The notes: a model not told the origin generated them from the letters alone. A stretch of DNA of 39,892 nt from Bacteroidetes bacterium GWA2_32_17 (GCA_001769035.1 MENF01000181.1:1-39892), one strand, 5' to 3'. Counted from the stretch's first letter, positions 16,871 to 25,214 are shown. Made by a program: numbers and translations.

Positions 16871-17512
16871 TTACTTTTCGATGTCAGTTTCATCAATATC
16901 TTCGGTGTCGTCAAATTCGTCAGTATCAGTAGATTCAGGCTCGTCTTGTTCTGTTTCTTCTTCAGATTCAAAATTTATATCTTTTTCAAAAGGTTCGGGT
17001 GTAAAATCTTCTTCTTCGTCATCTAATACAGGTGCAGCTTTCTTTGAATGAAAAATATCAATATCATCGTCTTCATCATCAAATACATTTATTTTGTTAT
17101 TCTTTTTACCGAATTGTTGTGGAATTTCTCCTCCAAAATCAGTACAAATAGGATAATACCGACTTGCGGAATCGGAAATTGTTTCGACAAGTTCTATAAA
17201 AAATGTACGGTTGTTTAAAATATCAAATAAATAAATTAATTTCTGATGAGCATCTTTTATAAAATTAGCAAGAACAGCTTTGTCCATTGTTAAAATATTT
17301 TTAACCAATTTTTTATCTACAATAAGTGGAATTTCCTGTTTCCGTTGCAAATTGTGATTAGCAATAAAAAACTTTGCAAGAAAACTGCTGTCGTATTCTA
17401 ACTCTTCTTGTATGAAATTATGAAAATCGTAAAATGTTTGTTCCGACAAAATTTCGACATCCATAAAAAATTTGTCGTCTTCTTCCGATAAAATCTTGAA
17501 TTTGTAAATCAT
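16871..17512 (-). CDS. Plasmid pRiA4b ORF-3-like protein with acidic tail
   Basis: In this 213-aa protein the first 135 residues (YKFKILSEEDDKFFMDVEIL..., TFYDFHNFIQEELEYD..., HQKLIYLFDILNNRTFFIEL) resemble the PRiA4_ORF3/IS1096-passenger family, an alpha/beta domain of unknown function often seen in Bacteroidetes. From about residue 142 it becomes a highly acidic, low-complexity tail of Asp/Glu with FDDEDDD and LDDEEED stretches. The tail is probably disordered and could bind basic partners such as ribosomal or DNA-binding proteins. It is the last gene of a four-gene minus-strand operon, 11 bp after the LuxC-like gene. Function unknown. Confidence 0.75.
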   Translation of the reverse strand: MIYKFKILSEEDDKFFMDVEILSEQTFYDFHNFIQEELEYDSSFLAKFFIANHNLQRKQEIPLIVDKKLVKNILTMDKAVLANFIKDAHQKLIYLFDILNNRTFFIELVETISDSASRYYPICTDFGGEIPQQFGKKNNKINVFDDEDDDIDIFHSKKAAPVLDDEEEDFTPEPFEKDINFESEEETEQDEPESTDTDEFDDTEDIDETDIEK

Positions 17513-17523
17513 ATCTTAATAAA

Positions 17524-18582
17524 TTAAAGATTCAACAAAAATTTCATTGTATCTGCATTATCTGCATAATCGCATAAATGTGGATTTTGCGTAGTGCCAA
17601 AAGGCATCGAATTTTCTATTTCATTTAACTTACTCACAATACATTGAATTTCGTTAATGTTTTTATTTATTTCGGGGGCTAAATTAATAATATCTGAATA
17701 ATACTCATAAAAAATTACAGCAAGTGGCGAATAAATTTGATTATCGTTTTTTAATAACATAAAACCATTATCTAAAAACCCTATTTTATTCATTTGATAT
17801 ACTGATTTATAATAATCGTAATTATTCGCATATTTATTGTGTTTACTAATAAAATTCCATTTATCGAAAGCTATAAAAAATTTATCGAAATCATAATTTT
17901 CTGGTACATAAATTTTTGAAACACTTCTACAACCCAAACCAAAGTACAAAAACACATCGTTTGATAAATTTTCCAAATCTTTATCCGACTCTTTTCCGTT
18001 TAATATAGCAATTGAATTTCGATTTTTGCGGATAAGTGATGGATATTTTGCAAAATAATACTCGAAATAGCGTGCCGAATTATTACTGCCAGTAGCTATT
18101 ACCGCATCAAAATTTTGCAATATGTTATTAGTAAAAATTATATTACCCGAAAAATCAGGTTCAATATCGCAAAGTATTGCTGTCATTAGCTTTAGCAAGC
18201 TATCGTCTTTTGATGAAAGTTTTCCAATAAAATTGTTTCCCGAAATTAATACAGACACAAAATCGTGCATTCCAACTAAAGGAATATTGCCTGCTAAAAT
18301 TACTCCAATGTTTTTAGGTTTTTTTTGTTCATTAATTTTATACTCGCTTAACCATTTTTCAATATTTTTCCTTGTTAATAATTTTGCCCACAATTTTAAT
18401 GCAAATTCAACATTTTCGGGAGTAAACCAAGCATTGAAAAAATGTTGTTCGGCAATTTGTTTTTCAATTTCGGTTTCCCACTTATTTAAAAAGGAATTGT
18501 TTTTCGATTTGTTTTTATCGAAATAATTTCTTAAAATTTCGCCAAGTTTTGAAAATGCTCCTATTCTTTTTTTAAAATTCAT
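17524..18582 (-). CDS. LuxC-like acyl-CoA reductase
   Basis: This 352-aa protein matches the Bacteroidetes branch of the LuxC/acyl-CoA reductase family, aldehyde-dehydrogenase-like enzymes that reduce fatty acyl thioesters to aldehydes with NADPH. Visible features are the cofactor-region words IGVILAGNIPLVGMHDF, the FDAVIATGSNNSARYFEYYF segment, and the putative nucleophile Cys at about residue 218 in FGLGCRSVSKIYVP. The family is usually 340-480 aa, so this is the short form. It is third in an operon with two small membrane proteins upstream (9 bp gap) and the acidic pRiA4b-like protein downstream. The substrate is unknown. Confidence 0.8.
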   Translation of the reverse strand: MNFKKRIGAFSKLGEILRNYFDKNKSKNNSFLNKWETEIEKQIAEQHFFNAWFTPENVEFALKLWAKLLTRKNIEKWLSEYKINEQKKPKNIGVILAGNIPLVGMHDFVSVLISGNNFIGKLSSKDDSLLKLMTAILCDIEPDFSGNIIFTNNILQNFDAVIATGSNNSARYFEYYFAKYPSLIRKNRNSIAILNGKESDKDLENLSNDVFLYFGLGCRSVSKIYVPENYDFDKFFIAFDKWNFISKHNKYANNYDYYKSVYQMNKIGFLDNGFMLLKNDNQIYSPLAVIFYEYYSDIINLAPEINKNINEIQCIVSKLNEIENSMPFGTTQNPHLCDYADNADTMKFLLNL

Positions 18583-18591
18583 TGCTATTTG

Positions 18592-18975
18592 TTAAAAAAG
18601 GTCCCATGGCATTGAACTAAATGCTGTACTTATTGCCGATTTATTTGTAAGCAAGTAAACAAAAATAAACACAAGATATAACAACGAAAGTATTAACCCA
18701 ATCATTGCACAAAAATAACCAGTTTTTAAATTTTTGAATGATTTTAATGAATATTGTTTTGGGTTTAAAAGATATATTTGTTTTGCTTTTTTTGTTAAAA
18801 TTATTGCAATTATTCCATTTACAATTCCAACAAATCCATAACACCAGCAAAAACATATCGAAAGAATTCCTAAAGTTAAAACAATTGAAGAATATTGTAA
18901 ATGCGTATCATCAATAGTTTGTTGACATTGAGAACTTTCAGAATTTCGATTTGTTAAATCACCTATGCTTCCCAT
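18592..18975 (-). CDS. Small membrane protein, DUF4190/CD225-like
   Basis: This 127-aa protein has a short polar N-terminus and two hydrophobic segments (about 30-60 and 88-112). The first contains the cysteine cluster ICFCWCYG. The arrangement, with a loop carrying KKAKQIYLLNPKQYS between the helices, fits the DUF4190/dispanin-like membrane proteins that commonly sit next to DUF2752 proteins. It starts 4 bp after the DUF2752 gene ends. Function unknown. The start at 18975 gives a complete N-terminus. Confidence 0.75.
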   Translation of the reverse strand: MGSIGDLTNRNSESSQCQQTIDDTHLQYSSIVLTLGILSICFCWCYGFVGIVNGIIAIILTKKAKQIYLLNPKQYSLKSFKNLKTGYFCAMIGLILSLLYLVFIFVYLLTNKSAISTAFSSMPWDLF

Positions 18976-18979
18976 GTAA

Positions 18980-19294
18980 TTATTTTTTCATTATCTTTAT
19001 AATATATGATATTATCATAATTAATACTGTAAAAATAAATGATATTTTTAAGATTAACGCTCCATTTTTAAAACGAAAAATAATATGTAAAAAAAGTAAA
19101 ATTAAAGTAAAAATTAAAGGATAAAGTGCAGGGTATAATAAAAAACTTTCTACAAAATTGCCTTTTAATAGTTCAATTATAGAACGTTGCATTCCACAAC
19201 CTGGACATTCAATACCAAATATGTTTTTATAAAAACAAGAGCCTGTATGGCTTTCGAGCCAGTTAACAAAATCGGTATAAAGCGAAATTTTCAT
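18980..19294 (-). CDS. DUF2752 membrane protein
   Basis: This 104-aa protein carries the DUF2752 signature ECPGCGMQRSIIELLKGNF, a CxxCGxxR-like motif at the membrane edge. Two TM helices follow (about 52-71 and 79-99). DUF2752 proteins are small inner-membrane proteins of unknown role. It is the first gene of the operon running to 16871, with its own -7 box directly upstream. It is divergent from tRNA-Cys. Confidence 0.9.
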   Translation of the reverse strand: MKISLYTDFVNWLESHTGSCFYKNIFGIECPGCGMQRSIIELLKGNFVESFLLYPALYPLIFTLILLFLHIIFRFKNGALILKISFIFTVLIMIISYIIKIMKK

Positions 19295-19304
19295 AAAATA
19301 TTTA

Positions 19305-19312
19305 CAAAACTA
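19305..19312 (-). promoter_or_regulatory. -7 box for the DUF2752 operon
   Basis: On the minus strand TAGTTTTG fits TAnnTTTG exactly, 10 bp before the DUF2752 ATG. This implies a very short leader. Confidence 0.55.
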
Positions 19313-19330
19313 ATTTGTTTTCAACTGAAA

Positions 19331-19362
19331 TTTGTCAAATATTTAATTTTTTCGTAAATTTG
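19331..19362 (+). promoter_or_regulatory. Full promoter of tRNA-Cys
   Basis: TTTG (19331-19334), 20 bp, then TAAATTTG (19355-19362). Both boxes match the Bacteroidetes primary-sigma consensus, and the mature tRNA begins 12 bp later. This supports a Bacteroidetes origin. Confidence 0.8.
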
Positions 19363-19374
19363 CAAACCAAAAAC

Positions 19375-19445
19375 GGTCTCTTGGCCGAGTGGCTAGGCAC
19401 CGGTCTGCAAAACCGATTACTCCGGTTCGAATCCGGAAGAGACCT
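19375..19445 (+). tRNA. tRNA-Cys (GCA)
   Basis: This is a 71-nt tRNA. The acceptor stem ggtctct pairs with agagacc. The anticodon loop ctgcaaa lies between cggt and accg and gives anticodon GCA. The T arm is ccggt-tcgaat-ccgg-like. The discriminator is T (U73) at 19445, the usual cysteine identity base. No CCA is encoded. An imperfect hairpin, aaaaaggt...acctttttaa (19449-19497), follows and may terminate transcription. Confidence 0.95.
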
Positions 19446-19497
19446 CAAAAAAAAAGGTTATATTTCATTAATATACAATGATTTATTACCTTTTTAA

Positions 19498-20354
19498 TTT
19501 TAACGGAAATTCTAAAATCCGATATCGGATTGCTTTTTCTTCGTTGAACTTCTCCCGATTATTCGCATACGCGTCAAACTAAAAAATATTTTTTAGCTAA
19601 AAAAACTTATTACACAAGAAATTAACCCTTCCAGGATTTAAAAAATCAAAAATCGTTAATCATTATTCGCTCTTCATTATTGATTATAAAAAAACACCGA
19701 ATAATTCACCCCGTTGAGTAGTATATCTAAATTGGCAATATTGCCCAAAACGATTATTCAACGGAGTGAACATTAAAGAGAGAATGATGAAGTCAGGGAA
19801 ATATACCCGTCAGACCGCTTGGAGCGGTCAGACGGGTACGTGGTATACTTTTGGTGAATATTAACAAAGGAAGGTCGGGGGTTTGAATGCTACATCTGAT
19901 GCGGGCTTTAGCCTATAAATTCAATCCTTAACTTGACGCGTATGCGAATAATCGGGATTAAATGCTCATTTATAATTAAACGGATTGAGTTTGCGAAAAA
20001 AATATTGAAACGGCGAATCGTACTGATGCTGTTTGAGTTTGCAAAATATTTAAAAAGAGACGGGGAATGGACGAAAGGGCGAAACGGTGAATTTTTTTTT
20101 GTTTCCCCGATTCCCCATATCTCCGGTTCGTTAAAATATTTTTGCAAACATGATTTTATTCAGTATGCAACAGTAAACTCAAATTTTAAAATCTTGTTTG
20201 ATTCAGAATATTCCATCCGATAGCTCGAATGCCTTGAATTTGATTTTTTCTTTAACAAACAAGAATTTTCATACAGGTAAGGGTAAAACCCTATTTATGA
20301 CAAAAAGGCATTAATTTCCTCTTTGTTGTTTGTACGAAAATTTAACAAATTTCT
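19498..20354. other. Non-coding patch of nested inverted repeats
   Basis: I see no credible gene in these 857 bp. Instead there are at least five inverted repeats. A perfect 25-bp pair lies at 19553-19577 and 19933-19957, enclosing 355 bp. A 13-bp pair with one mismatch (ttcaccccgttga, 19705-19717 / 19758-19770) sits around the palindrome ggcaatattgcc. A 14-bp pair with one mismatch lies at 19805-19818 / 19824-19837. A roughly 115-bp imperfect hairpin is bounded by gtttgcaaaatattt (from about 20028) and its complement near 20145. The palindrome atccgatatcggat is near 19517-19530. A 97-codon ORF at 19933-20223 begins inside the 25-bp repeat and is judged spurious. Confidence 0.6.
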
Positions 20355-20585
20355 TTAAATATTATACTTATTAAATATTTCTATTCTAACAGGGCATCGG
20401 CAAATTTGACAATTACCAAAAGCCAACTGGTAATTGCAACTCAATTGTTCTTTACTATCGAGAAAAAGGATTTCGCTATTTATGCAACGTTCAACTTTAC
20501 AATAAACAAAATCTTTTTCGAGTAAGCAGTTATGTTCTTTTGAGCATTTATTAGTTTTTTTAGTTATAGATTCATCTATTTCCAT
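20355..20585 (-). CDS. Small cysteine-rich protein of unknown function
   Basis: This 76-aa protein has nine cysteines. They include CSKEHNC near the N-terminus, YCKVERC in the middle, and SCNYQLAFGNCQICRCPVR near the C-terminus. The regular spacing suggests a metal (Zn or Fe-S) binding mini-protein. There is no signal peptide, so it is likely cytoplasmic. It is a lone minus-strand gene divergent from the SDR, with 151 bp between them. I do not recognise the family. The Cys pattern argues against a chance ORF in a 30%-GC genome. Confidence 0.6.
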   Translation of the reverse strand: MEIDESITKKTNKCSKEHNCLLEKDFVYCKVERCINSEILFLDSKEQLSCNYQLAFGNCQICRCPVRIEIFNKYNI

Positions 20586-20736
20586 ATTTCACAGAATTTA
20601 TACAATTATGCAAATATAATTGTTATAATATATCCGATTCAATTATTTATTAATGTTTTACGACATATACAAATATGAGTATTGTCATTCTTATAAATAC
20701 CCAAAAATATTGCAACTTTGCAATTAAAATTTTAAA

Positions 20737-21546
20737 ATGAAAACAGTATTAATCACAGGATGCTCGTCGGGAATTGGTAAAGAAACAGCAATTTATTTTG
20801 CTAAAAATGATTGGAATGTTGCAGCTTCAATGCGAAATGTAAATTTCACCGAATTTGGCGGGTTCGCCAATATTAAAAAAATCGTTCTTGATGTAAGTGA
20901 TTATGAAAGTATTACAGCCGCAATTGATTTTGCCATCAAAACTTTTGGTGCAATTGATGTAATTGTCAATAACGCGGGATATGCTGCTGCCGGAGCTTTT
21001 GAGTGTGCGTCGCCAGAGCAAATAAAAAAACAATTCGATGTAAATGTTTTTGGTTTGATGAATGTTACAAGAGCAATTTTACCATATTTCCGCTCAAAAA
21101 AACATGGAGCAATAATAAATATTGCTTCAATTGCCGGACATATTGCGTTTCCAACTTTTAGTTTATATAATTCCACAAAATTTGCTGTTGAGGGTTATAG
21201 CGAAGCTCTTCAATACGAATTAAACCAGTTTAATGTTAAGGTTAAAATTGTTGAACCCGGACCAATAAAAACTGATTTTTATGGACGCTCTATGGATGTT
21301 CTCGAAAATTCGCAAATTAAAGATTACGACAATTTTATTACTCCTGCTTTACAAAAAATAAATAATTCGGGAAATGGCGGACTTTTACCAATTTCGGTGG
21401 CGAAGGTTATTTTTAAAGCGGCTAACTCGAAATGTAACAAAATGCATTATCCAGTGGGAATTCAGGCAAAAGTATTGTTGCTTTTTAAAAAAGCTATTCC
21501 ATCATGTCTTTTCAGATGGATTATTAAAACATATATGACAACATAA
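20737..21546 (+). CDS. Short-chain dehydrogenase/reductase (SDR)
   Basis: This is a 269-aa classical SDR. It has the nucleotide-binding motif TGCSSGIG (7-14), the structural motif NNAG, the catalytic Tyr144 and Lys148 in YNSTK, and the upstream Ser of the INIASIAG strand. The substrate is not predictable. The C-terminal VGIQAKVLLLFKKAIPSCLFRWIIK has a hydrophobic, basic character that suggests membrane association, as in SDRs acting on lipids or sterol-like compounds. It is monocistronic, with the near-consensus -7 box caactttg upstream (about 20710). Confidence 0.9.
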   Translation: MKTVLITGCSSGIGKETAIYFAKNDWNVAASMRNVNFTEFGGFANIKKIVLDVSDYESITAAIDFAIKTFGAIDVIVNNAGYAAAGAFECASPEQIKKQFDVNVFGLMNVTRAILPYFRSKKHGAIINIASIAGHIAFPTFSLYNSTKFAVEGYSEALQYELNQFNVKVKIVEPGPIKTDFYGRSMDVLENSQIKDYDNFITPALQKINNSGNGGLLPISVAKVIFKAANSKCNKMHYPVGIQAKVLLLFKKAIPSCLFRWIIKTYMTT

Positions 21547-21946
21547 AGCTTTGTTAAAAAAACATTTTTAAGAATTAATTTTGAAAACAATCATTAAAAA
21601 TAATGTAACTATTCAGTATAAGAATTATCACGCAAAGGCGCAGGGAACGCAAAGAAAATAGAAAAAGAAAATATAGAAAACACTCAAAATGATGAAATAC
21701 GAAATAGAATTGTTTATAGTATTTACAAATTGTTAGTTCGCAAATAAAAAAAACATTATACCTTGGTCTGTGGCTCACAGACCTTGAAAAATGTTTTTAA
21801 AAATGGTCTGTGTGCCACAGACCAAGGAAAAAGCGGGCATTGCGTCACTTCGATAAGCTCAGTGCATCACTTTGCGAAAATAATATTTGCGAGAAATATG
21901 GTGCGAGTTAAACGAAAAATCATATTAACTTTGACAAGATTAGAGG
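21547..21946. other. Gene-free gap with repeats and a strong hairpin
   Basis: This 400-bp gap has no gene. It contains cgcaaaggcgcagggaacgc (about 21632-21651), a common Bacteroidetes intergenic repeat word, the hairpin at 21761-21827, and cttcgataagctcagtgc (21848-21865), another frequent repeat word. Confidence 0.5.
21761..21827. repeat. Inverted repeat ccttggtctgtgg...
   Basis: Left half ccttggtctgtggctcacagacc and right half ggtctgtgtgccacagaccaagg form a 23-bp inverted repeat with a few mismatches around a 21-nt A/T-rich loop. Each half is itself palindromic (ggtctgtg...cacagacc), so a cruciform or multi-branched RNA is possible. Confidence 0.75.
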
Positions 21947-22213
21947 TTATGGAAAATATTTATACATATCTTTTCGGTTGAGAAAGCGTGTACAAATTAC
22001 AGTGCGGCTCTCAAAGAAAAACCCAAAGCGGTAATCTCCTATGCGGATGCGATAAGCGGATTTATGCCCTTTCATCTTTTTCAGATTACGCAGCAGGTTC
22101 AAGTGTTCAACTTTTTCAATTTCTGAAATAACGCCTTCAATCTGCAGTTTCAAATATTTATCATTTAACGCCTCAATATCTTTCAGAAATTTTTTTTCAA
22201 AAAGAATTTTCAT
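21947..22213 (-). CDS. RelE/ParE-family toxin
   Basis: This 88-aa protein has the compact RelE/ParE pattern: an N-terminal FEKKFLKDIEAL helix, the middle NLKKMKGHKSAYRIRIGDYRFGF beta hairpin, and the C-terminal RFLNRKDMYKYFP. The basic and aromatic residues used by mRNA-cleaving members (Lys/Arg and Tyr near the C-terminus) are present, but target (mRNA or gyrase) cannot be told from sequence. It overlaps the upstream antitoxin gene by 4 bp (ATGA), the usual arrangement of a type II toxin-antitoxin operon. Confidence 0.9.
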   Translation of the reverse strand: MKILFEKKFLKDIEALNDKYLKLQIEGVISEIEKVEHLNLLRNLKKMKGHKSAYRIRIGDYRFGFFFESRTVICTRFLNRKDMYKYFP

Positions 22214-22407
22214 TTGCGCAATGCCTTCAAAACAGTTTCTTTGTCTATATAGTCTCCTTTTTTTGCTTCCAGCATCGCTTTGAGTAAGCCATAGTCCTCT
22301 TTATCTTCTTCGGTAATGGTTGTTGTTTTAAGGTGCAGGCGTTCAGCCAGTGCATAAAAAAGCGATTTGTCTTTTTCTGATTTAAGATTTATTACAAGTG
22401 TTTCCAT
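22210..22407 (-). CDS. Type II antitoxin
   Basis: I choose the internal ATG at 22407 (METLVINLKSEKDKSLF, 65 aa). An upstream ATG at 22446 would add 13 residues (MNKKDYLWLNNFF) and run into the end of the T9SS gene. The product has an N-terminal beta strand and helix, then an acidic linker (TITEEDKEDYGLL) and a C-terminal helix typical of antitoxins that wrap their RelE partner. It should bind and neutralise the toxin encoded just downstream and may repress its own operon. No palindromic operator is obvious. Confidence 0.8.
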   Translation of the reverse strand: METLVINLKSEKDKSLFYALAERLHLKTTTITEEDKEDYGLLKAMLEAKKGDYIDKETVLKALRK

Positions 22408-22438
22408 GAAAAAATTATTTAGCCAAAGATAATCCTTT

Positions 22439-24883
22439 TTATTCAATAATTATTTTTCTGTTTATTATTTTTTCACCAACTTTTAACTGTACAAAATAAA
22501 TACCTGTACTTATTTTCCCTAATTCAATTTCTTTAAAATATTCATTTTGTGTAATACTTGCTTTTTCAAAATAGACAATTTTACCGAGTACGTTAAGCAC
22601 TTTTATTTCAGCTTCATTGCCCTGAAGGGCAGTAAAATTAAGAGTGAATGAACCAGTGTTGGGATTTGGATAAATATTAATTTCTGTTAACTGATTAGTT
22701 TCATTAATTCCAACAATACAATTTATCGCACTGAAAGCGTTTGATATTGCACTACAGCCAATTGCGTCAGTAATTGTTACATAATAAAAACCGTCCTGAG
22801 GACAGTAACAAAATTGTGAATTGCAACTTGAAACAGTATTTCCGTTAACTGACCACTGATAACTGCTCATTCCGCTTACAGAGCACATCAAAGTAGAACC
22901 GTTTTGAGAAATTGTAGGAGTTGAAGGACTTTGATTTACAGTAATTAGAACAGCATCAGTATTGGTACAACCATTTCCATCGGTTCCTGTTACAGTATAA
23001 GTTGTTGTTGCCAAAGATGTAAAAGGAATTCCATTGGTTACTCCATTATTCCACACATAAGATGTTGCACCGCCTCCCGATAAAGTTACTAATGTCCCTG
23101 AGCAAATTGTGGTGTCAACGCCTGCATTTATGTTTGGTAAAGCATTTACGGATACTACAACCGAATCGGAATTTGAACATCCGTTTGCATCAGTTCCTGT
23201 TACAGTATAAGTAGTTGTTGCCAAAGTTGTAAAAGAAATGCCATTTGTTACTCCATTATCCCAGATGTATGAAATTGCACCACTCCCTGATAAAGTTACT
23301 GGCGAACCTGCACAAACTGTCTGGTTAATTCCTGCACTGATGTTAGGTGCTTGAAAAAAGTAAATATTTACAGTATCAGCATCAACACAACCAGCATTGT
23401 TTTCATTCCAAATATAAGTATATGTACCATAAGCGACTACGGAAACTGCTGAAATTGGGCTATTGGGACTAATAATCCCTATACCTGTCCAAGTTCCCGA
23501 ACCCGGTGTACTTAAAACTGCTGACATATTGTAATTTAATATGCCGCAAATAGTAGTATCGGGACCTCCGTAGGCAATTGGGCTTTGAATAAATGTAACC
23601 GAAACAAAATCGGCAGAGTCGCACAAACCGCTTACTTCACTCCATTGGAAAGTATAAGTTCCATGCAAAGTAACAGTAACAGTTGAATTTGTTAAATGAT
23701 TATCGCCAAAAGACGAACTGCCGGGACCCGTAATTTGAGTCCACGTTCCTCCGTAACTGGGTTCATCTGGTGTTGCAGCTTGTAAATTACCTGTTAATCC
23801 GCAAAATTGCAAGTCGGCACCAGCATCAGGTGTTGGAGATATACAACAATTAGGAGTTCCTGCATTAACAACTTGTATATAGTGTGTTTCAATATTGCTT
23901 ACACAACCACTATCATAAGTAGCTTGAAGTGTAATAGCATAAGATCCTGCCGAATTCCATGTAATCGTAAAAGGTCCTGAAGTACCTGGCGTTCCCGAAA
24001 GTATTGTTGCCCCATTAAAATTCCATGCAAAAGCTGCACTATCTGTTCCTGTATAAACAATTGAAGCAGGATCGTTGGCGCAAATAGGACTTTGTGCAGT
24101 AAATGTTGCGGGTGGAGCAGAATTTACCGTTATAGTTGTTATTGGTGTATTAACCGTTACACATAAGGTATCGGATATTGCACAGTAATATCCTGTAGTA
24201 TATGTTATATTTCCAGGATTATAAGTCGAATTTGTCGCTCCACTAATAATACCGGAGATAGTATTATACCATTGGTAAGTATATAAACCTGTACCTCCGC
24301 CACCTATGGCAGTAAATGTACCAGGCGAGGTATTAGAACATATTGGTGAAGTTCCGCCGCTGATATTAGCAGTTATAGGATTTACGTATGTGAAAACAAG
24401 TTCAACTCTATTAATACAAACAGATGTTCCGGTGCATAATTGTAAAGAGTTTAAACCTCCATATATATATCCGGGCATATTACAAGTATAATTATTAGAT
24501 GATGTTGCAGCAACAACACATGGACTACTTGAGCATAAACAGCCCGTATTGGCATCATTTACAGTAGGTACCGTATCACCATTTATTGAACCCGAAATAA
24601 AACTCCCAGCGCAACCTCCTGAATAATAATTTACAGTAACATTTGTGATAATTTTTCCAGCAGGAACAGGGTCAAAAAATGTTTTAGTTAAACAATTAGC
24701 AGTTGCTCCACAATAGCTTGGATTAGTGTTAATACACCAATAATCCCCCCCACATAATAAACAACCGCCACATGCAATAAATCCTGTATAATTAACAGTT
24801 GCAGTGGCAGTTTGAGAAAAACTCTGGAAATTAAATAACAATGCCAATAATACTGTAAAAATCGCAAATCTTAACTTTTTCAT
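22439..24883 (-). CDS. T9SS-secreted surface protein with Ig/PKD-like repeats
   Basis: This 814-aa protein has a signal peptide (1-23, ending SFSQ). Next comes a cysteine-rich N-terminal domain (about 24-165, with CGGCLLCGGDYWC and several other Cys pairs). A series of Ig/PKD-like beta domains follows, including two near-identical 70-residue units (about 513-582 and 583-652) sharing ATTTYTVTGTD and NGVTNGI. The C-terminal 80 residues are a type A T9SS sorting domain (INIYPNPNTGSFTLNF ... GIYFVQLKVGEKIINRKIIIE). It should be exported through the Sec system, then through the T9SS, and anchored at the cell surface. A role in adhesion or binding is likely but no enzyme domain is visible. The -7 box TACTTTTG lies upstream. 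Confidence 0.93.
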   Translation of the reverse strand: MKKLRFAIFTVLLALLFNFQSFSQTATATVNYTGFIACGGCLLCGGDYWCINTNPSYCGATANCLTKTFFDPVPAGKIITNVTVNYYSGGCAGSFISGSINGDTVPTVNDANTGCLCSSSPCVVAATSSNNYTCNMPGYIYGGLNSLQLCTGTSVCINRVELVFTYVNPITANISGGTSPICSNTSPGTFTAIGGGGTGLYTYQWYNTISGIISGATNSTYNPGNITYTTGYYCAISDTLCVTVNTPITTITVNSAPPATFTAQSPICANDPASIVYTGTDSAAFAWNFNGATILSGTPGTSGPFTITWNSAGSYAITLQATYDSGCVSNIETHYIQVVNAGTPNCCISPTPDAGADLQFCGLTGNLQAATPDEPSYGGTWTQITGPGSSSFGDNHLTNSTVTVTLHGTYTFQWSEVSGLCDSADFVSVTFIQSPIAYGGPDTTICGILNYNMSAVLSTPGSGTWTGIGIISPNSPISAVSVVAYGTYTYIWNENNAGCVDADTVNIYFFQAPNISAGINQTVCAGSPVTLSGSGAISYIWDNGVTNGISFTTLATTTYTVTGTDANGCSNSDSVVVSVNALPNINAGVDTTICSGTLVTLSGGGATSYVWNNGVTNGIPFTSLATTTYTVTGTDGNGCTNTDAVLITVNQSPSTPTISQNGSTLMCSVSGMSSYQWSVNGNTVSSCNSQFCYCPQDGFYYVTITDAIGCSAISNAFSAINCIVGINETNQLTEINIYPNPNTGSFTLNFTALQGNEAEIKVLNVLGKIVYFEKASITQNEYFKEIELGKISTGIYFVQLKVGEKIINRKIIIE

Positions 24884-24906
24884 GTTTTTTAGTTTTATTA
24901 TTTAAT

Positions 24907-24914
24907 CAAAAGTA
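24907..24914 (-). promoter_or_regulatory. -7 box for the T9SS protein gene
   Basis: On the minus strand TACTTTTG fits TAnnTTTG, 23 bp before the ATG. The rest of the 331-bp divergent gap to ssb (24884-25214) holds the inverted repeat cgtgt/acacg (about 25089-25110) and no gene. Confidence 0.5.
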
Positions 24915-25161
24915 ATATTTTTTTTATAAATAAAAAATGAATTAATGAAACATTTTAAAGCAAATTAGTTTTATTTGATTCTTAAAAAAATGATTACAAC
25001 CATGTTCATTTGCTATTATTTTACAATTTTCATATTTCATTAAAAAATTCAACAATATTATAATTGTCTGTATTTGTGTTATATATCCGTGTATAACCGT
25101 TTACACACGACTATAAACGAATATACTTAATTAACAGACGAATAAGGATTTTTCGTCGCCT

Positions 25162-25169
25162 TACCTTTG
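25162..25169 (+). promoter_or_regulatory. -7 box for ssb
   Basis: TACCTTTG matches TAnnTTTG, 45 bp before the ssb ATG. I do not see a good TTTG at -33. Confidence 0.5.
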
Positions 25170-25214
25170 TCTCAAATTAAAATTCATTTTTATTATTAAC
25201 TAAATTTTTTTATT

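Noticed and set aside
16826-17051. Plus-strand ORFs rich in Ser and Phe opposite the acidic protein
   Set aside because: They are the mirror of the Asp/Glu codon run (GAT/GAA to ATC/TTC and TCA/TCG) of the minus-strand gene.
18122-18526. 134-codon plus-strand ORF
   Set aside because: It is a shadow of the LuxC-like gene, which has family motifs. This one has none.
19933-20223. 96-codon ORF in the repeat patch
   Set aside because: It starts inside the 25-bp inverted repeat and runs through a 115-bp hairpin. The basic translation is a by-product.
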